Shown: piece after piece, positions 17,795 through 25,953 of the stretch
Layout: the number at the start of each line of letters is the position of its first letter
How positions within the stretch are numbered: the stretch's first letter is position 1
Assembly (NCBI GenBank): GCA_025361625.1
Contig: JANYKL010000108.1
Coordinates: 1 to 38,895, forward strand
Reading direction: 5' to 3'
DNA length: 38,895 nucleotides
From: Acidobacteriaceae bacterium
GTDB taxonomy: Bacteria > Acidobacteriota > Terriglobia > Terriglobales > Acidobacteriaceae
Position numbers and translations under genes: made by a program
The notes under the pieces: model-generated
What the model saw: only the letters and a program-made list of their open reading frames with translations
Told to the model about the DNA's origin: nothing
Database searches by the model: none

Positions 17795-17833
17795 TTGAAT
17801 GGTACATTACGACCATGGTATAATGACCATGGT
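17795..17833 (+). promoter_or_regulatory. Toxin-antitoxin promoter with paired palindromic operator
   Basis: A -35 box TTGAAT (17795-17800), an 18-base spacer and a perfect -10 box TATAAT (17819-17824). The 8-base palindrome ACCATGGT occurs at 17812-17819 and 17826-17833, flanking the -10 box, as part of the direct repeat GACCATGGT. Two adjacent palindromes 14 bp apart over a -10 box are the classic layout for autorepression by an antitoxin-toxin complex. The antitoxin ATG follows at 17852. Confidence 0.8.
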
Positions 17834-17851
17834 TAGAGGCGTTTAATCAAA

Positions 17852-18085
17852 ATGAAAACAATGGCTGCCGGTTCTTTTAAGGTTCATTGTCTTGCGGTCA
17901 TGGATGAAGTTCAGGCTAAACGCGAGACCGTCGTGATCACAAAACATGGCAAACCAGTAGCGAAGCTTGTCCCTGTCGAGAAAGGAGCAGATGACATCTA
18001 CAATTTTCTCGCCGGCAAGGGAGTTATCACAGGCGATATCGTTTCCGCTGCCATATCGCATGAAGAGTGGGGTGAACTCAGCTGA
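17852..18085 (+). CDS. Phd/YefM-family antitoxin
   Basis: 77 residues. The N-terminal half is the Phd/YefM fold (MAAGSFKVHCLAVMDEVQ, then VVITKHGKPVAKLVPV), which binds operator DNA as a dimer. The C-terminal half (DDIYNFLAGKGVITGD ... EEWGELS) is the toxin-neutralising tail. It lies just after a promoter with two palindromes and overlaps the toxin gene by 4 bases (CTGA), the usual antitoxin-first arrangement. It should neutralise the PIN-domain toxin encoded next and repress the operon. A degenerate second copy lies at 26569-26797. Confidence 0.92.
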   Translation: MKTMAAGSFKVHCLAVMDEVQAKRETVVITKHGKPVAKLVPVEKGADDIYNFLAGKGVITGDIVSAAISHEEWGELS

Positions 18086-18474
18086 TTCTTGTCGATACTC
18101 ATGTTGTCGCCTGGTTGGCGCTCGACCAAACTCGCCTCTCCAAAAATGCAAGAGTGGCCATCGACAACGCGCGTCAAAACGAGGACGGTTTAGCCATCTC
18201 CGACATTACTCTCCTGGAGTTGGTCACGCTCTCGAGCAAAGGACGCATCCGTCTCGACATCAGCCTCGAATCTTTCCTGCGTGAGGTCGAGACGCGCTTC
18301 ATCATCCTGCCGATAAGCGGCCGCGCCTGTGTGCGCGCCCTCGGACTTCCAGCAACTTATCCAAAGGATCCCGCCGATCGCATTATAGGAGCGACCGCGC
18401 TGGTCGAGGGACTACCTCTGCTTACTGCAGACCGCAGGATCCGACGGTCCCGGGCTCTTCACACGATTTGGTGA
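18082..18474 (+). CDS. vapC: VapC-like PIN-domain ribonuclease toxin
   Basis: 130 residues. The frame has a stop at 18073-18075, and the conserved PIN N-terminus LILVDTHVVAWL begins at CTG 18082, so initiation is most likely at this CTG, overlapping the antitoxin stop. The next ordinary start, TTG 18115, would delete the first catalytic Asp. Acidic active-site residues are present: Asp in VDTH, Glu in LLELVTL, and the Asp pair in KDPADRIIGATA, followed by LPLLTADRRI. VapC toxins are Mg-dependent RNases that cut tRNA or rRNA. Only 24 bp separate its stop from the FemAB gene start, so co-transcription with the exosortase block is possible. Confidence 0.9.
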   Translation: MILVDTHVVAWLALDQTRLSKNARVAIDNARQNEDGLAISDITLLELVTLSSKGRIRLDISLESFLREVETRFIILPISGRACVRALGLPATYPKDPADRIIGATALVEGLPLLTADRRIRRSRALHTIW

Positions 18475-18498
18475 TTAAAGCGCGACTGGTGCAAAAGC

Positions 18499-19536
18499 AT
18501 GAAAGTCTGGCAGATTGATCCACTCCTCGATGATCGCTGGCCGGACTTTTTGGAGTCGAACCCTCCCGCTTCGGTGTTTCACACGAGAGGGTGGTTGCAA
18601 GCTTTGCGGCAAACTTATGACTATCAGCCTGTCGTTTACACCACGAACGAACCGGGGCAGAGGTTGACCCACGGCTGGGTCTTCTGCAGCGTTCGGAGCT
18701 GGATTACAGGTAAACGACTTGTTTCCCTTCCCTTCTCCGACCACTGTGACCCGCTAGTCGAGTCGCCCGAGCAACTTCATGTACTGGCAGACTCGCTCAC
18801 AAAGTCCCAGCCCGGCGAAGGCTGGAAATACATCGAGTGCCGGCCTCTGAATGCAAAACTTGGCTCTACGGACTTTGTGAAGTTTGACGAATTCTGTTTT
18901 CATACCCTCGATCTTTCTAGGGATCTGAGCGAACTGTTTCGCGGCTTGCATAAGGATTCCACCCAACGAAAAATTAAGCGCGCAGAGCGAGAGGGCGTCT
19001 CATTCGCGGAAGGTTCATCTGAAAAGCTGCTTGATCACTTCTACCAACTCTTAGTTGTGACCCGGCGTCGTCACAGCCGTTTGCCTCAACCGCGCAAGTG
19101 GTTTTCGATTCTGGCCGGGTGCATGGGCGACAAGCTGGTGGTTCGAGTTGCTTACTTCAATGGAACGCCGATCGCAAGTATCGTCACGCTTCGATTCAAG
19201 ACGACACTGACTTACAAATACGGTTGCACGGATGAACGATTTTTTCGGCTTGGAGGAATGCAATCGCTTCTCTGGCGAGCAATTGAAGTGGCAAAGCAGT
19301 CAGGACTATTGGAATTTGACTTAGGGCGCTCAGATGCAGGTGATCGCGGCCTGATTGTTTTCAAGAATCGACTCGGAGCCAGGCCACTTGCGTTGAACTA
19401 TTTCCGGTTTCCCGCAAGAGAAAAAGCGCTGTCGTTTGCCACTGATGCTACAAGATATTTCGAAAAATACATTCCGTTTACTCCAACCAGGATACTCGTG
19501 GGCGGAGGTAAACTGTTTTATAAACATTTTGGCTAG
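18499..19536 (+). CDS. FemAB-type acyltransferase, exosortase-associated
   Basis: 345 residues of the FemAB/GNAT-like family that accompanies exosortase/PEP-CTERM loci. N-terminal motif PPASVFHTRGWLQALRQTYDY (~20-40), then LVSLPFSDHCDPLVE, a basic helix STQRKIKRAEREGVSF and the GNAT-like core LLVVTRRRHSRLPQPRKWF ... TYKYGCTDERFFRLGG ... LEFDLGRSD. Family members transfer an aminoacyl or acyl group in envelope or exopolysaccharide synthesis; the exact substrate here is unknown. The predicted location is cytoplasmic. It starts the run of exosortase genes, 24 bp after the toxin gene and 68 bp before the deacetylase. A 63-base stretch of it (18997-19059) recurs as a fragment at 8841-8903. Confidence 0.85.
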   Translation: MKVWQIDPLLDDRWPDFLESNPPASVFHTRGWLQALRQTYDYQPVVYTTNEPGQRLTHGWVFCSVRSWITGKRLVSLPFSDHCDPLVESPEQLHVLADSLTKSQPGEGWKYIECRPLNAKLGSTDFVKFDEFCFHTLDLSRDLSELFRGLHKDSTQRKIKRAEREGVSFAEGSSEKLLDHFYQLLVVTRRRHSRLPQPRKWFSILAGCMGDKLVVRVAYFNGTPIASIVTLRFKTTLTYKYGCTDERFFRLGGMQSLLWRAIEVAKQSGLLEFDLGRSDAGDRGLIVFKNRLGARPLALNYFRFPAREKALSFATDATRYFEKYIPFTPTRILVGGGKLFYKHFG

Positions 19537-19604
19537 TAAATGTGCTGCTTGCTTACAAAACCCGCGGAATTAGCATGAGATAATTGCGCGCGAAGAACTT
19601 ATAA

Positions 19605-20987
19605 ATGCCAGTCACAGGCGAGCTGGAGCGAGTGCTCATCGAACGCTATCGATCTCCAGCGGCGCTGCTGAGACTGGGCCTGATCGATTCCCTTTCCGAG
19701 AGAAAAGATTTCTTTCGTTACGGTCCCCGCATAACTTGTTACGGGCGAATGGCGCAGGGCGCCAGCACATTGAGTTCGCAGTACGATGCGGCGCAAGATT
19801 CGGTTGCCCGAGACTCGGTTCCCTTCCTGTCTTTCGATCCCTCGGAAGTGGTCGACAATCTCCGCATGGAGCGGTACGTGCGAGCGGACTCTGTGATTCG
19901 TTCGACCGCGAAAAAAGTCTATTACTCAACGCGACCATTGTTACCCTTTTCGTTTCGAAAACAAATTCAAAAGTTTCAGGTGCGGGACTGGGAGAAGATT
20001 TCCTTTCCTAGTTGGCCGCTTGACACAACGGTCGAAGACCTGTGCGAAGCGCTGCTTCTCGACATACTAAGAGCGAGCGGCCATGATCGAATACCGTTCA
20101 TCTGGTTCTGGCCGGAAGGCAAGTCCAGTTGCTTCGTCATGACCCATGACGTAGAAAGTAGCATCGGTAAAGATTCCTCGTCTGCGTTGATGGACCTCGA
20201 CGATTCGTTCGGAATCAAGGCCTCGTTTCAGGTTGTTCCACAAGGGCGATACGCGGTGACACCTGAGTATTTAGACTCGATTCGCAATCGCGGATTTGAA
20301 ATAGGGGTTCAAGATTTCAACCACGACGGCAAATTGTTTGATGATCGCAGCGAATTTCTGCGACGAGCGGCCTTGATCAACCAACGTCTGCGCGATTGGG
20401 GTGCGAAGGCATTTCGATGCGGCGTGCTCTATCGCAAGCCTGACTGGTACGACGCGTTTGAGTTTTCGTTCGACATGTCGGTCCCGAATGTCGCGCATCT
20501 GGATCCTCAGCGCGGGGGCTGTTGCACGGTGATGCCTTATTTCATTGGCAACATTCTGGAACTGCCGCTGACAACCACGCAAGACTACACGCTGGTTCAC
20601 CTTCTTAAGCAGCGCAGCATCGATCTTTGGCGGCGGCAAATCGGCCTGATCTTAAGCAAAAATGGATTTGCCAGTTTTATCGTGCATCCTGATTATCTGC
20701 ATCAGGGTGATACTCGGTCACTCTACAAAGAGTTGCTCGGATATATCAGGGAACTAAAAACCACCGCGAACATTTGGTGCACGCTTCCATCCGACGTCGA
20801 TGATTGGTGGCGGGCGCGTAACAAAATGACGCTTATACCAGATGGGAACGAATGGAAAATCGTGGGAGAAGGTAGCGAGCGCGCCTGCGTTGCGTATGCT
20901 CGGAATATCGACGGCAAGTTAGCCTACGAATTGCACAGCGCGTCGGCTTTAACTCGACCCGCAAGCAGACCCGCAGCCCAGTCGTGA
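19605..20987 (+). CDS. Polysaccharide deacetylase-like protein
   Basis: 460 residues. The NodB-like region begins at FVMTHDVESSIGKD (catalytic Asp ~182, with H181 and E184 around it), continues with SFQVVPQGRYAV, EIGVQDFNHDGKLFDD (where the family usually has the metal-binding His pair), FRCGVLYRKPDWYD and ASFIVHPDYLHQGD near 360. The ~140 residues before it are a helical extension. There is no signal peptide, unlike many deacetylases. It probably removes N-acetyl groups from an exopolysaccharide intermediate linked to exosortase sorting. FemAB lies 68 bp upstream and the exosortase 19 bp downstream, so the three genes look like one transcript. Deviations in the His pair leave metal-dependent activity uncertain. 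Confidence 0.82.
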   Translation: MPVTGELERVLIERYRSPAALLRLGLIDSLSERKDFFRYGPRITCYGRMAQGASTLSSQYDAAQDSVARDSVPFLSFDPSEVVDNLRMERYVRADSVIRSTAKKVYYSTRPLLPFSFRKQIQKFQVRDWEKISFPSWPLDTTVEDLCEALLLDILRASGHDRIPFIWFWPEGKSSCFVMTHDVESSIGKDSSSALMDLDDSFGIKASFQVVPQGRYAVTPEYLDSIRNRGFEIGVQDFNHDGKLFDDRSEFLRRAALINQRLRDWGAKAFRCGVLYRKPDWYDAFEFSFDMSVPNVAHLDPQRGGCCTVMPYFIGNILELPLTTTQDYTLVHLLKQRSIDLWRRQIGLILSKNGFASFIVHPDYLHQGDTRSLYKELLGYIRELKTTANIWCTLPSDVDDWWRARNKMTLIPDGNEWKIVGEGSERACVAYARNIDGKLAYELHSASALTRPASRPAAQS

Positions 20988-21006
20988 CTCTCATTGGCCA
21001 TAACTT

Positions 21007-21924
21007 ATGAGTGCCTTGTCATCGAAAGCGAAATTTCGCCGAGCGACACAACACGCGCTTTTTGCGTGCTTACTGCTCGCCTCTATGCTGGCTTTTTGGG
21101 CGCCGCTTGAAAGTTTAGCTCGTTTCGCTTTTGAGCACGACTGGGGAACTCATATTTTCTTTATCGTTCCGTTGAGTCTTTATTTTATCTATCTCAAGCG
21201 GAACGACATCGTATCCAGCCGTCAGGCGAACCCTGTCTTAGGTTCCATTTTGCTTGCGGTCGCAGCGATCTCAGCATGGATCGCGCATGCGCTTCGGGCT
21301 GAGGCTAGTGGTCGGCTGTCACTTCAGATCCTGACTCTGATCATGATCTGGCTCTCCGCATTTATCCTTTGTTACGGGGTGGAGGCGTTTTTGCAGATGC
21401 GTTTCGCCCTGCTCTTGCTACTTTTACTGGTGCCGATCCCCGGGATCGTAATTGATAAAGCTGTTTTCTGGCTTCAGGGAGGGTCAGCAGCGGTCGCTTA
21501 TTGGTTGCTGCGGCTTTTCGGAGTGCCCACGATGAAGGAAGGTTTCATCCTGCATCTGCCGGCGCTCGACCTCGAAGTGGAAAAAGAGTGCAGCGGCATC
21601 CGCTCGAGCCTTGTGCTTTTCGTAACGACGCTGGTCGCTGGGCAGTTTTTTCTACGTTCTTTTTGGTCAAAGAGCCTGCTGTTGTTCACGATTTTGCCCA
21701 TCGTTATCATTAAGAATGGCTTCAGAATCGTCTCCATCGCACTCCTGACGTTGTATGTAAACCGCGGGTTTTTGCATGGCTGGCTTCACAGGTCTGGGGG
21801 TATCGTCTTTTATTTGTTAGGGTTACTGGCTCTTTACCCGGTTATCCAGCTTCTGCGGGGGCTCGAAAACGTCGCGAATCAATCGCGAACAGAAGCCATG
21901 CCGGTGCCAGCTCCCCGATCGTAA
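21007..21924 (+). CDS. Exosortase (membrane transpeptidase-like sorting enzyme)
   Basis: 305 residues with about eight hydrophobic segments. All three proposed catalytic residues are present in their motifs: Cys195 in KECSGIRSS, Arg240 in KNGFRIVSI and His261 in WLHRSGG. Exosortases cut PEP-CTERM tails at the outer face of the inner membrane and pass the protein on, probably to a surface glycan. This protein ends soon after the last hydrophobic segment and lacks the EpsI/DUF3485 extension seen in some relatives; no separate EpsI gene is nearby. The start ATG is 19 bp after the deacetylase stop. Its likely substrates are the two genes that follow. I cannot place it in a named Xrt subclass. Confidence 0.9.
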   Translation: MSALSSKAKFRRATQHALFACLLLASMLAFWAPLESLARFAFEHDWGTHIFFIVPLSLYFIYLKRNDIVSSRQANPVLGSILLAVAAISAWIAHALRAEASGRLSLQILTLIMIWLSAFILCYGVEAFLQMRFALLLLLLLVPIPGIVIDKAVFWLQGGSAAVAYWLLRLFGVPTMKEGFILHLPALDLEVEKECSGIRSSLVLFVTTLVAGQFFLRSFWSKSLLLFTILPIVIIKNGFRIVSIALLTLYVNRGFLHGWLHRSGGIVFYLLGLLALYPVIQLLRGLENVANQSRTEAMPVPAPRS

Positions 21925-21931
21925 AGCTTGT

Positions 21932-21951
21932 GGTTGCAAGCTCTTGCAACC
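21932..21951. promoter_or_regulatory. Perfect 9-bp inverted repeat upstream of the PEP-CTERM pair
   Basis: GGTTGCAAG (21932-21940), CT, CTTGCAACC (21943-21951), followed at once by a third half-site GTTGCAA (21952-). It lies 7 bp after the exosortase stop. There is no T-run, so an operator is more likely than a terminator. A TTGACA at 21971-21976 could be a -35 box, but the -10 region is weak. Confidence 0.5.
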
Positions 21952-22068
21952 GTTGCAAAAATTATCAGACTTGACAGATTTCCTGAGCGTATTAAAGTAA
22001 CGCTATGTGGTACTGCCTCTTTGTGGGGCAAAGTCCGCTTATCTTTTTCCCCCACGAAAGAAGCCGAA

Positions 22069-22761
22069 ATGAATCGAATTTTGCGGTTTAGCGCCATAGC
22101 GATCACGTTAGTCCTGGCCGTGATTGGGTTCGCTATGCCTTCCTATGCCGACAGCCAGTCTGTGTCGGGATGCAGCAACTGTAACGGATACACGTTCCAG
22201 GCGAATCTTACCCCGACTGGCAGCAACACTTATTCGCTTACTTACACAATCACGAATGTCAGCGGCGCCAGCGCGAATCCCTATAACTGGTCTATCACCT
22301 TGTTCGGAAACGGAAGCAACGTTACCTCTGCTACGAATCTCACGATGTCGGACGGGAATCAGGGAGCCTACTTAGCGGCGGACGGCAAATCAAACAACGG
22401 TAACGCTAATTGCAATACAGCGATTGGTGGGGCCGTATGCGTTGAACCGAACGGCACAGGCACATTATCAAAGCTGAGCAAAGGCCAATCTTTAACGTTT
22501 ACGATGGACATCACGTGCTCGAACTGCACGGAACTGGCGAACTGGATTTTTCTTTCTTCGGGAAACTGTCTGGACAATGCACGAGCAAATTGCTATGCGA
22601 TCAGCACCGAGGGTACGGGAACGCCTACCGGCGTGCCTGAGCCATCAAGTTGGGGCCTATATGCCGTAACGCTTTTGACTTTGGGGGCCTTCTTCTGGAA
22701 GTTCGCACGCAATCATGGGGCGGCAAACCTCCAGCCCATACTAAGAGAGATGACTAGATGA
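22069..22761 (+). CDS. PEP-CTERM protein, eight-cysteine type, copy 1
   Basis: 230 residues. Signal peptide 1-27 (ITLVLAVIGFAMPSYA). The mature part is rich in Asn, Ser and Thr with beta-sandwich-like sequence and eight Cys at 35, 38, 115, 124, 150, 153, 167 and 175, including GCSNCNGY and ITCSNCTEL. The C-terminus is a PEP-CTERM sorting signal: VPEPSS at 189-194, a hydrophobic helix 195-211, then basic KFAR. I chose ATG 22069 because the signal peptide starts there; upstream codons in the same frame (to 21928) cross the operator-like repeat and are not protein-like. It is the presumed substrate of the exosortase 144 bp upstream. The next gene overlaps its stop (ATGA). The function of the mature domain is unknown. 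Confidence 0.9.
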   Translation: MNRILRFSAIAITLVLAVIGFAMPSYADSQSVSGCSNCNGYTFQANLTPTGSNTYSLTYTITNVSGASANPYNWSITLFGNGSNVTSATNLTMSDGNQGAYLAADGKSNNGNANCNTAIGGAVCVEPNGTGTLSKLSKGQSLTFTMDITCSNCTELANWIFLSSGNCLDNARANCYAISTEGTGTPTGVPEPSSWGLYAVTLLTLGAFFWKFARNHGAANLQPILREMTR

Positions 22762-23441
22762 GTCGAATCTCGCACTTCTGCTCGATAGCATTGCTTCTCG
22801 CTGCGGCCGTGACTGTGCTTGCTTTACCTGGTTATGCCGATAGCCAGTCCCAGTCGGGTTGTTCCAATTGCAATGGGTACAGCTTTCAGGCGAATTTAAT
22901 CCCTACGGGGCTCAACACTTTCAAACTTTCCTACACCATCACCAACGTGAGTGGAACTGCGAATCCTTATAGTTGGTCAATCACTCAGTTTGGCCCGGCC
23001 AATACAATTTCGTCGGTTTCAAATCTGAAAGTGTCCGACGGCAGTCAAGGCGCGTACACCTTGTGGGGTGGCAAATCGAATACAGGGAACAACTGTAATG
23101 GTGCGGTAGGTGGTGCGATTTGCATTGACCACGCCGGCAGTGGGTCTTTAGCTAAGCTTGCCCAGGGTCAATCCCTCACCTTCACGATGGATGTTACCTG
23201 CTCGAATTGTTGGGAACTGGCAGAATGGATTTTTCTCTCCGGCAACTGCCTCTCTAACGACAAGTCACACTGCTATGAGATCAGCAATGGAGGCTACGGA
23301 GGCACTACGGGCGTTCCCGAACCCTCGAGTTGGGCTCTTTACGCGGCCACCTTGGCAATGTTGTCTTTCGCGTATTGGAAATTCGGCAGGCCAAGAAGCG
23401 GGGCGACCCCTCGAAGGCTTGCTTACAGTACAGTTCAGTGA
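22758..23441 (+). CDS. PEP-CTERM protein, eight-cysteine type, copy 2
   Basis: 227 residues, a tandem paralogue of the preceding gene, which it overlaps by 4 bases. Signal peptide 1-27 (ALLLAAAVTVLALPGYA). All eight Cys of the mature part are conserved (35, 38, 113, 122, 148, 151, 164, 172), as are QANL-PTG, YTITNVSG and QSLTFTMD. The sorting signal is VPEPSS (186-191), a hydrophobic helix, then KFGRPR. The conserved even number of Cys in an exported protein suggests four disulfides. Strict translational coupling suggests that both proteins are needed together, perhaps as a heteromer; this is inference. A terminator follows 29 bp after the stop. Confidence 0.9.
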   Translation: MSRISHFCSIALLLAAAVTVLALPGYADSQSQSGCSNCNGYSFQANLIPTGLNTFKLSYTITNVSGTANPYSWSITQFGPANTISSVSNLKVSDGSQGAYTLWGGKSNTGNNCNGAVGGAICIDHAGSGSLAKLAQGQSLTFTMDVTCSNCWELAEWIFLSGNCLSNDKSHCYEISNGGYGGTTGVPEPSSWALYAATLAMLSFAYWKFGRPRSGATPRRLAYSTVQ

Positions 23442-23470
23442 TCGTTCCCTAATTTTGAGTAACCCAAAAC

Positions 23471-23497
23471 CCCGGCCCAACAGCCGGGATTTTTTTG
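23471..23497 (+). terminator. Rho-independent terminator after the PEP-CTERM pair
   Basis: CCCGGC (23471-23476), loop CCAACA, GCCGGG (23483-23488), then A and seven T residues. It separates the exosortase/PEP-CTERM genes from the TPR gene. Confidence 0.85.
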
Positions 23498-23617
23498 ATC
23501 TCGAGTTTTCTTCCTGGGTCAACTCCGGACAAGCTGTTCGCAAATAACGTTTTTGAAGCTTTAGAATTGAAGATGATTTGCGGATCATCAGACACACGTT
23601 ACCCAATGAGGTCTGAC

Positions 23618-25894
23618 ATGAATGCACGTCGCCTGAAAACCGTTCTTATCTGCCTGTGCTTTGGCACCCTCTTGACCGAATGCAGCCGCGACCCAAACGT
23701 CCGGAAACAAAAATATTTTGAGAGCGGCAATCGGTATTTTGAGAAGGCTAAATACGCCGAGGCGGTTGTCGAATACTCGAGCGCGATCCAGATAGACCCA
23801 AATTTTGCCGTTGCACATTTCAAACTTGGGGAGAGTTATTTAAAAGAGCAACGCTTTCCGGAGGCATACCGGGAACTGCGTCGAACCATCGAACTCGACC
23901 CCCATAACGCCAGCGCAGCATTCGATTTGGGATTGCTGATGATAGCGGGGCGGTCGTACAAAGAGGTGCCGCCGCTCGCCGCCGGAATGTTGGAAGCCGA
24001 TCCACAAAATGCGAAGGCGCATTTGTTATTGTCTGAACTCAACCGCTCCGAGGGCAACATGGCCGTGGCGTTCGAGGAGATTGAGCGAGCGATCGTGCTG
24101 GCGCCACGGCAGGCTGACTTGTACGTCCAGCTTGCTACCCTGCAAAGCACGAGCGATCGAACGCAAGCAGCCGAAGATAGCCTCAAAAAAGCTCTGGAAA
24201 CCGATCCGAAGTTCATTCCTGCGATACAGGGCCTAGCCAGCCTGGAGGAGACAGAAGGCCGCTTGGATGACGCTGAGAAGCAGTTGCTGTACGCGATTCA
24301 GATCGATCCGAGCGCCGTTGAACTTCGTAAAGATCTGGCCCGTCTCTACCGGAATGAACATCGTTTCGGCGAAGCTGAGCAGCTCATGATTCGGGCCAAA
24401 AGGGAGTTGGGGCAGAATGGTACCTCTTACCGAATTTTAGGCGAGTTCTATAACAACTCCGGCGATGCGGATAAGGCACTGAAAGAATTCGCGGCCATCT
24501 CGAGCGCTCATCCGGACGATGTTCAAACCAAGGAAGATTACATTCGTCTTCTGCTTTCTAACAACAAGCCCGAAGAGGCTAGCAAACTGAACGACGAAGT
24601 TTTGGCCCAGCATCCGAAAGACGCGGGCGCTTTGATCATTCGCGCATCGATATTGAATTCGCAGTCTAAATTTTCGGAAGCGGCCAGGCTGTTGGAAGAT
24701 GCCGTAAAAGACGTTCCAGAAAATGCGTACGCTCATTATCAGCTCGGCGTAGCTCTGAGCAGGACTGGAAATGCGAAACGCGCCGAGCAGGAATGGTTTC
24801 AGGCCGCGAAACTGGCGCCTGACATGATCGAGGCGCAGGTAGCCCTGGGGCAAGTCGCTCTTTCGACCGACGATTCGACACTTCTCCGTGACACGGCAAA
24901 CACCCTCATTCGAAATAATTCGTCGGACCCGCGTGGCTATATTTTGCGGGCCGCGGCTGAGGCCAAGGGCAAACAATCCGCTGCCGAGGAACAGGATCTG
25001 GTCAAAGCGATTCAAGTTGAACCGGCGAACCCTACAAGCTACTTTGCCATGGGCAATTTCGAGCAACGTCAAGGCAAAGATGACGCAGCGCTAAGATTTT
25101 ACGAGCAAGCTTTGGATCGCGATGCTAATTACTTCCCTCCCTTGACGAGCAGCGTCGAAATTCTGATGCGCGGAAAGCAAAACGCGAAAGCGCTCGACCG
25201 TGTACGAGCGCAGACCACCCGCGCTCCGAACAATGACGCCGTCTATTTCTTACTCGGCGGCCTTCAGATCGCAAATCAGGATCTCCCCGGTGCTGAGCAA
25301 TCCTTGCAAAAAGCGATTCAGCTCAATCCATCCAATACCGATGCCATCGTTCTGCTTTCAAAAGTGGCAATGGCGCGTGGCGAAGGGGATAAGGCTTTAG
25401 CCATTGCCTACAAATCAATTTCGGACTCGCCAAAAAGGGTGGACGCTTATTTCTTTGCCGGAACGATGGAGGAATTGAGTGGACGGCCGCAAAAGGCCGA
25501 AGAGGTCTATCGCAAGGCGCTGCAGGTCGACTCGAGTTACGCTCCGGCAGCTAATAACCTTGCGTACTTGATGCTTGAAAACGGGGAGGACATTAATGTC
25601 GCGATCTCACTCGCTCAACTGGCGCGACAAAAAATGCCTGATTCACCGGGTGCGGCGGACACCTTGGCATGGGCCTATTACCAGAAAGGCCTCTATGATT
25701 CCGCGGCCGATCTCTTGACGGAAGCGGTGCAGAAAGCTCCTGATAACGCCACTTACCACTACCACTTAGGAATGATATATCGAAAGCAGAAGAACGACGC
25801 GGCGGCGAAAAAGCAATTACAGCGAGCGCTTCAGATTAATCCTAACTCGCCCGCCGCGGGAGAAATTCGCAAGACTCTGACCGAAATGGGTTAG
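23618..25894 (+). CDS. Exported TPR-repeat protein of the exosortase locus
   Basis: 758 residues. The start ATG 23618 gives a proper signal peptide (LKTVLICLCFGTLLTEC), possibly a lipoprotein with Cys22, although Glu at -1 is unusual for a lipobox. The rest is about 18-20 TPR units, for example YFEKAKYAEAVVEYSSAIQIDPN, EQRFPEAYRELRRTIELDP and GRPQKAEEVYRKALQVDSSYAPAANNLAYL. Large TPR lipoproteins of this kind (PrsT-like) accompany XrtA/PEP-CTERM systems and are thought to act as periplasmic scaffolds for export or assembly. It lies after a terminator, so it has its own promoter somewhere in 23498-23617. A copy of its 3' end survives as a remnant at 36069-36129. Confidence 0.88.
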   Translation: MNARRLKTVLICLCFGTLLTECSRDPNVRKQKYFESGNRYFEKAKYAEAVVEYSSAIQIDPNFAVAHFKLGESYLKEQRFPEAYRELRRTIELDPHNASAAFDLGLLMIAGRSYKEVPPLAAGMLEADPQNAKAHLLLSELNRSEGNMAVAFEEIERAIVLAPRQADLYVQLATLQSTSDRTQAAEDSLKKALETDPKFIPAIQGLASLEETEGRLDDAEKQLLYAIQIDPSAVELRKDLARLYRNEHRFGEAEQLMIRAKRELGQNGTSYRILGEFYNNSGDADKALKEFAAISSAHPDDVQTKEDYIRLLLSNNKPEEASKLNDEVLAQHPKDAGALIIRASILNSQSKFSEAARLLEDAVKDVPENAYAHYQLGVALSRTGNAKRAEQEWFQAAKLAPDMIEAQVALGQVALSTDDSTLLRDTANTLIRNNSSDPRGYILRAAAEAKGKQSAAEEQDLVKAIQVEPANPTSYFAMGNFEQRQGKDDAALRFYEQALDRDANYFPPLTSSVEILMRGKQNAKALDRVRAQTTRAPNNDAVYFLLGGLQIANQDLPGAEQSLQKAIQLNPSNTDAIVLLSKVAMARGEGDKALAIAYKSISDSPKRVDAYFFAGTMEELSGRPQKAEEVYRKALQVDSSYAPAANNLAYLMLENGEDINVAISLAQLARQKMPDSPGAADTLAWAYYQKGLYDSAADLLTEAVQKAPDNATYHYHLGMIYRKQKNDAAAKKQLQRALQINPNSPAAGEIRKTLTEMG

Positions 25895-25953
25895 CCGTTC
25901 ACGCTCGTAACAGAACTTTTCTGCGCGAAGCGCTCCCGGCCCGCCACTTCCAA

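Noticed and set aside
17454-17823. Two overlapping ~113-codon forward frames before the toxin-antitoxin pair
   Set aside because: Mutually overlapping, no ribosome binding sites, no similarity, and the longer one ends inside the promoter/operator.
21932-21951. Sigma-54 promoter in the palindrome before the PEP-CTERM genes
   Set aside because: TGG and TTGC are present, but the GG-to-GC spacing is 12 rather than 10 bases.
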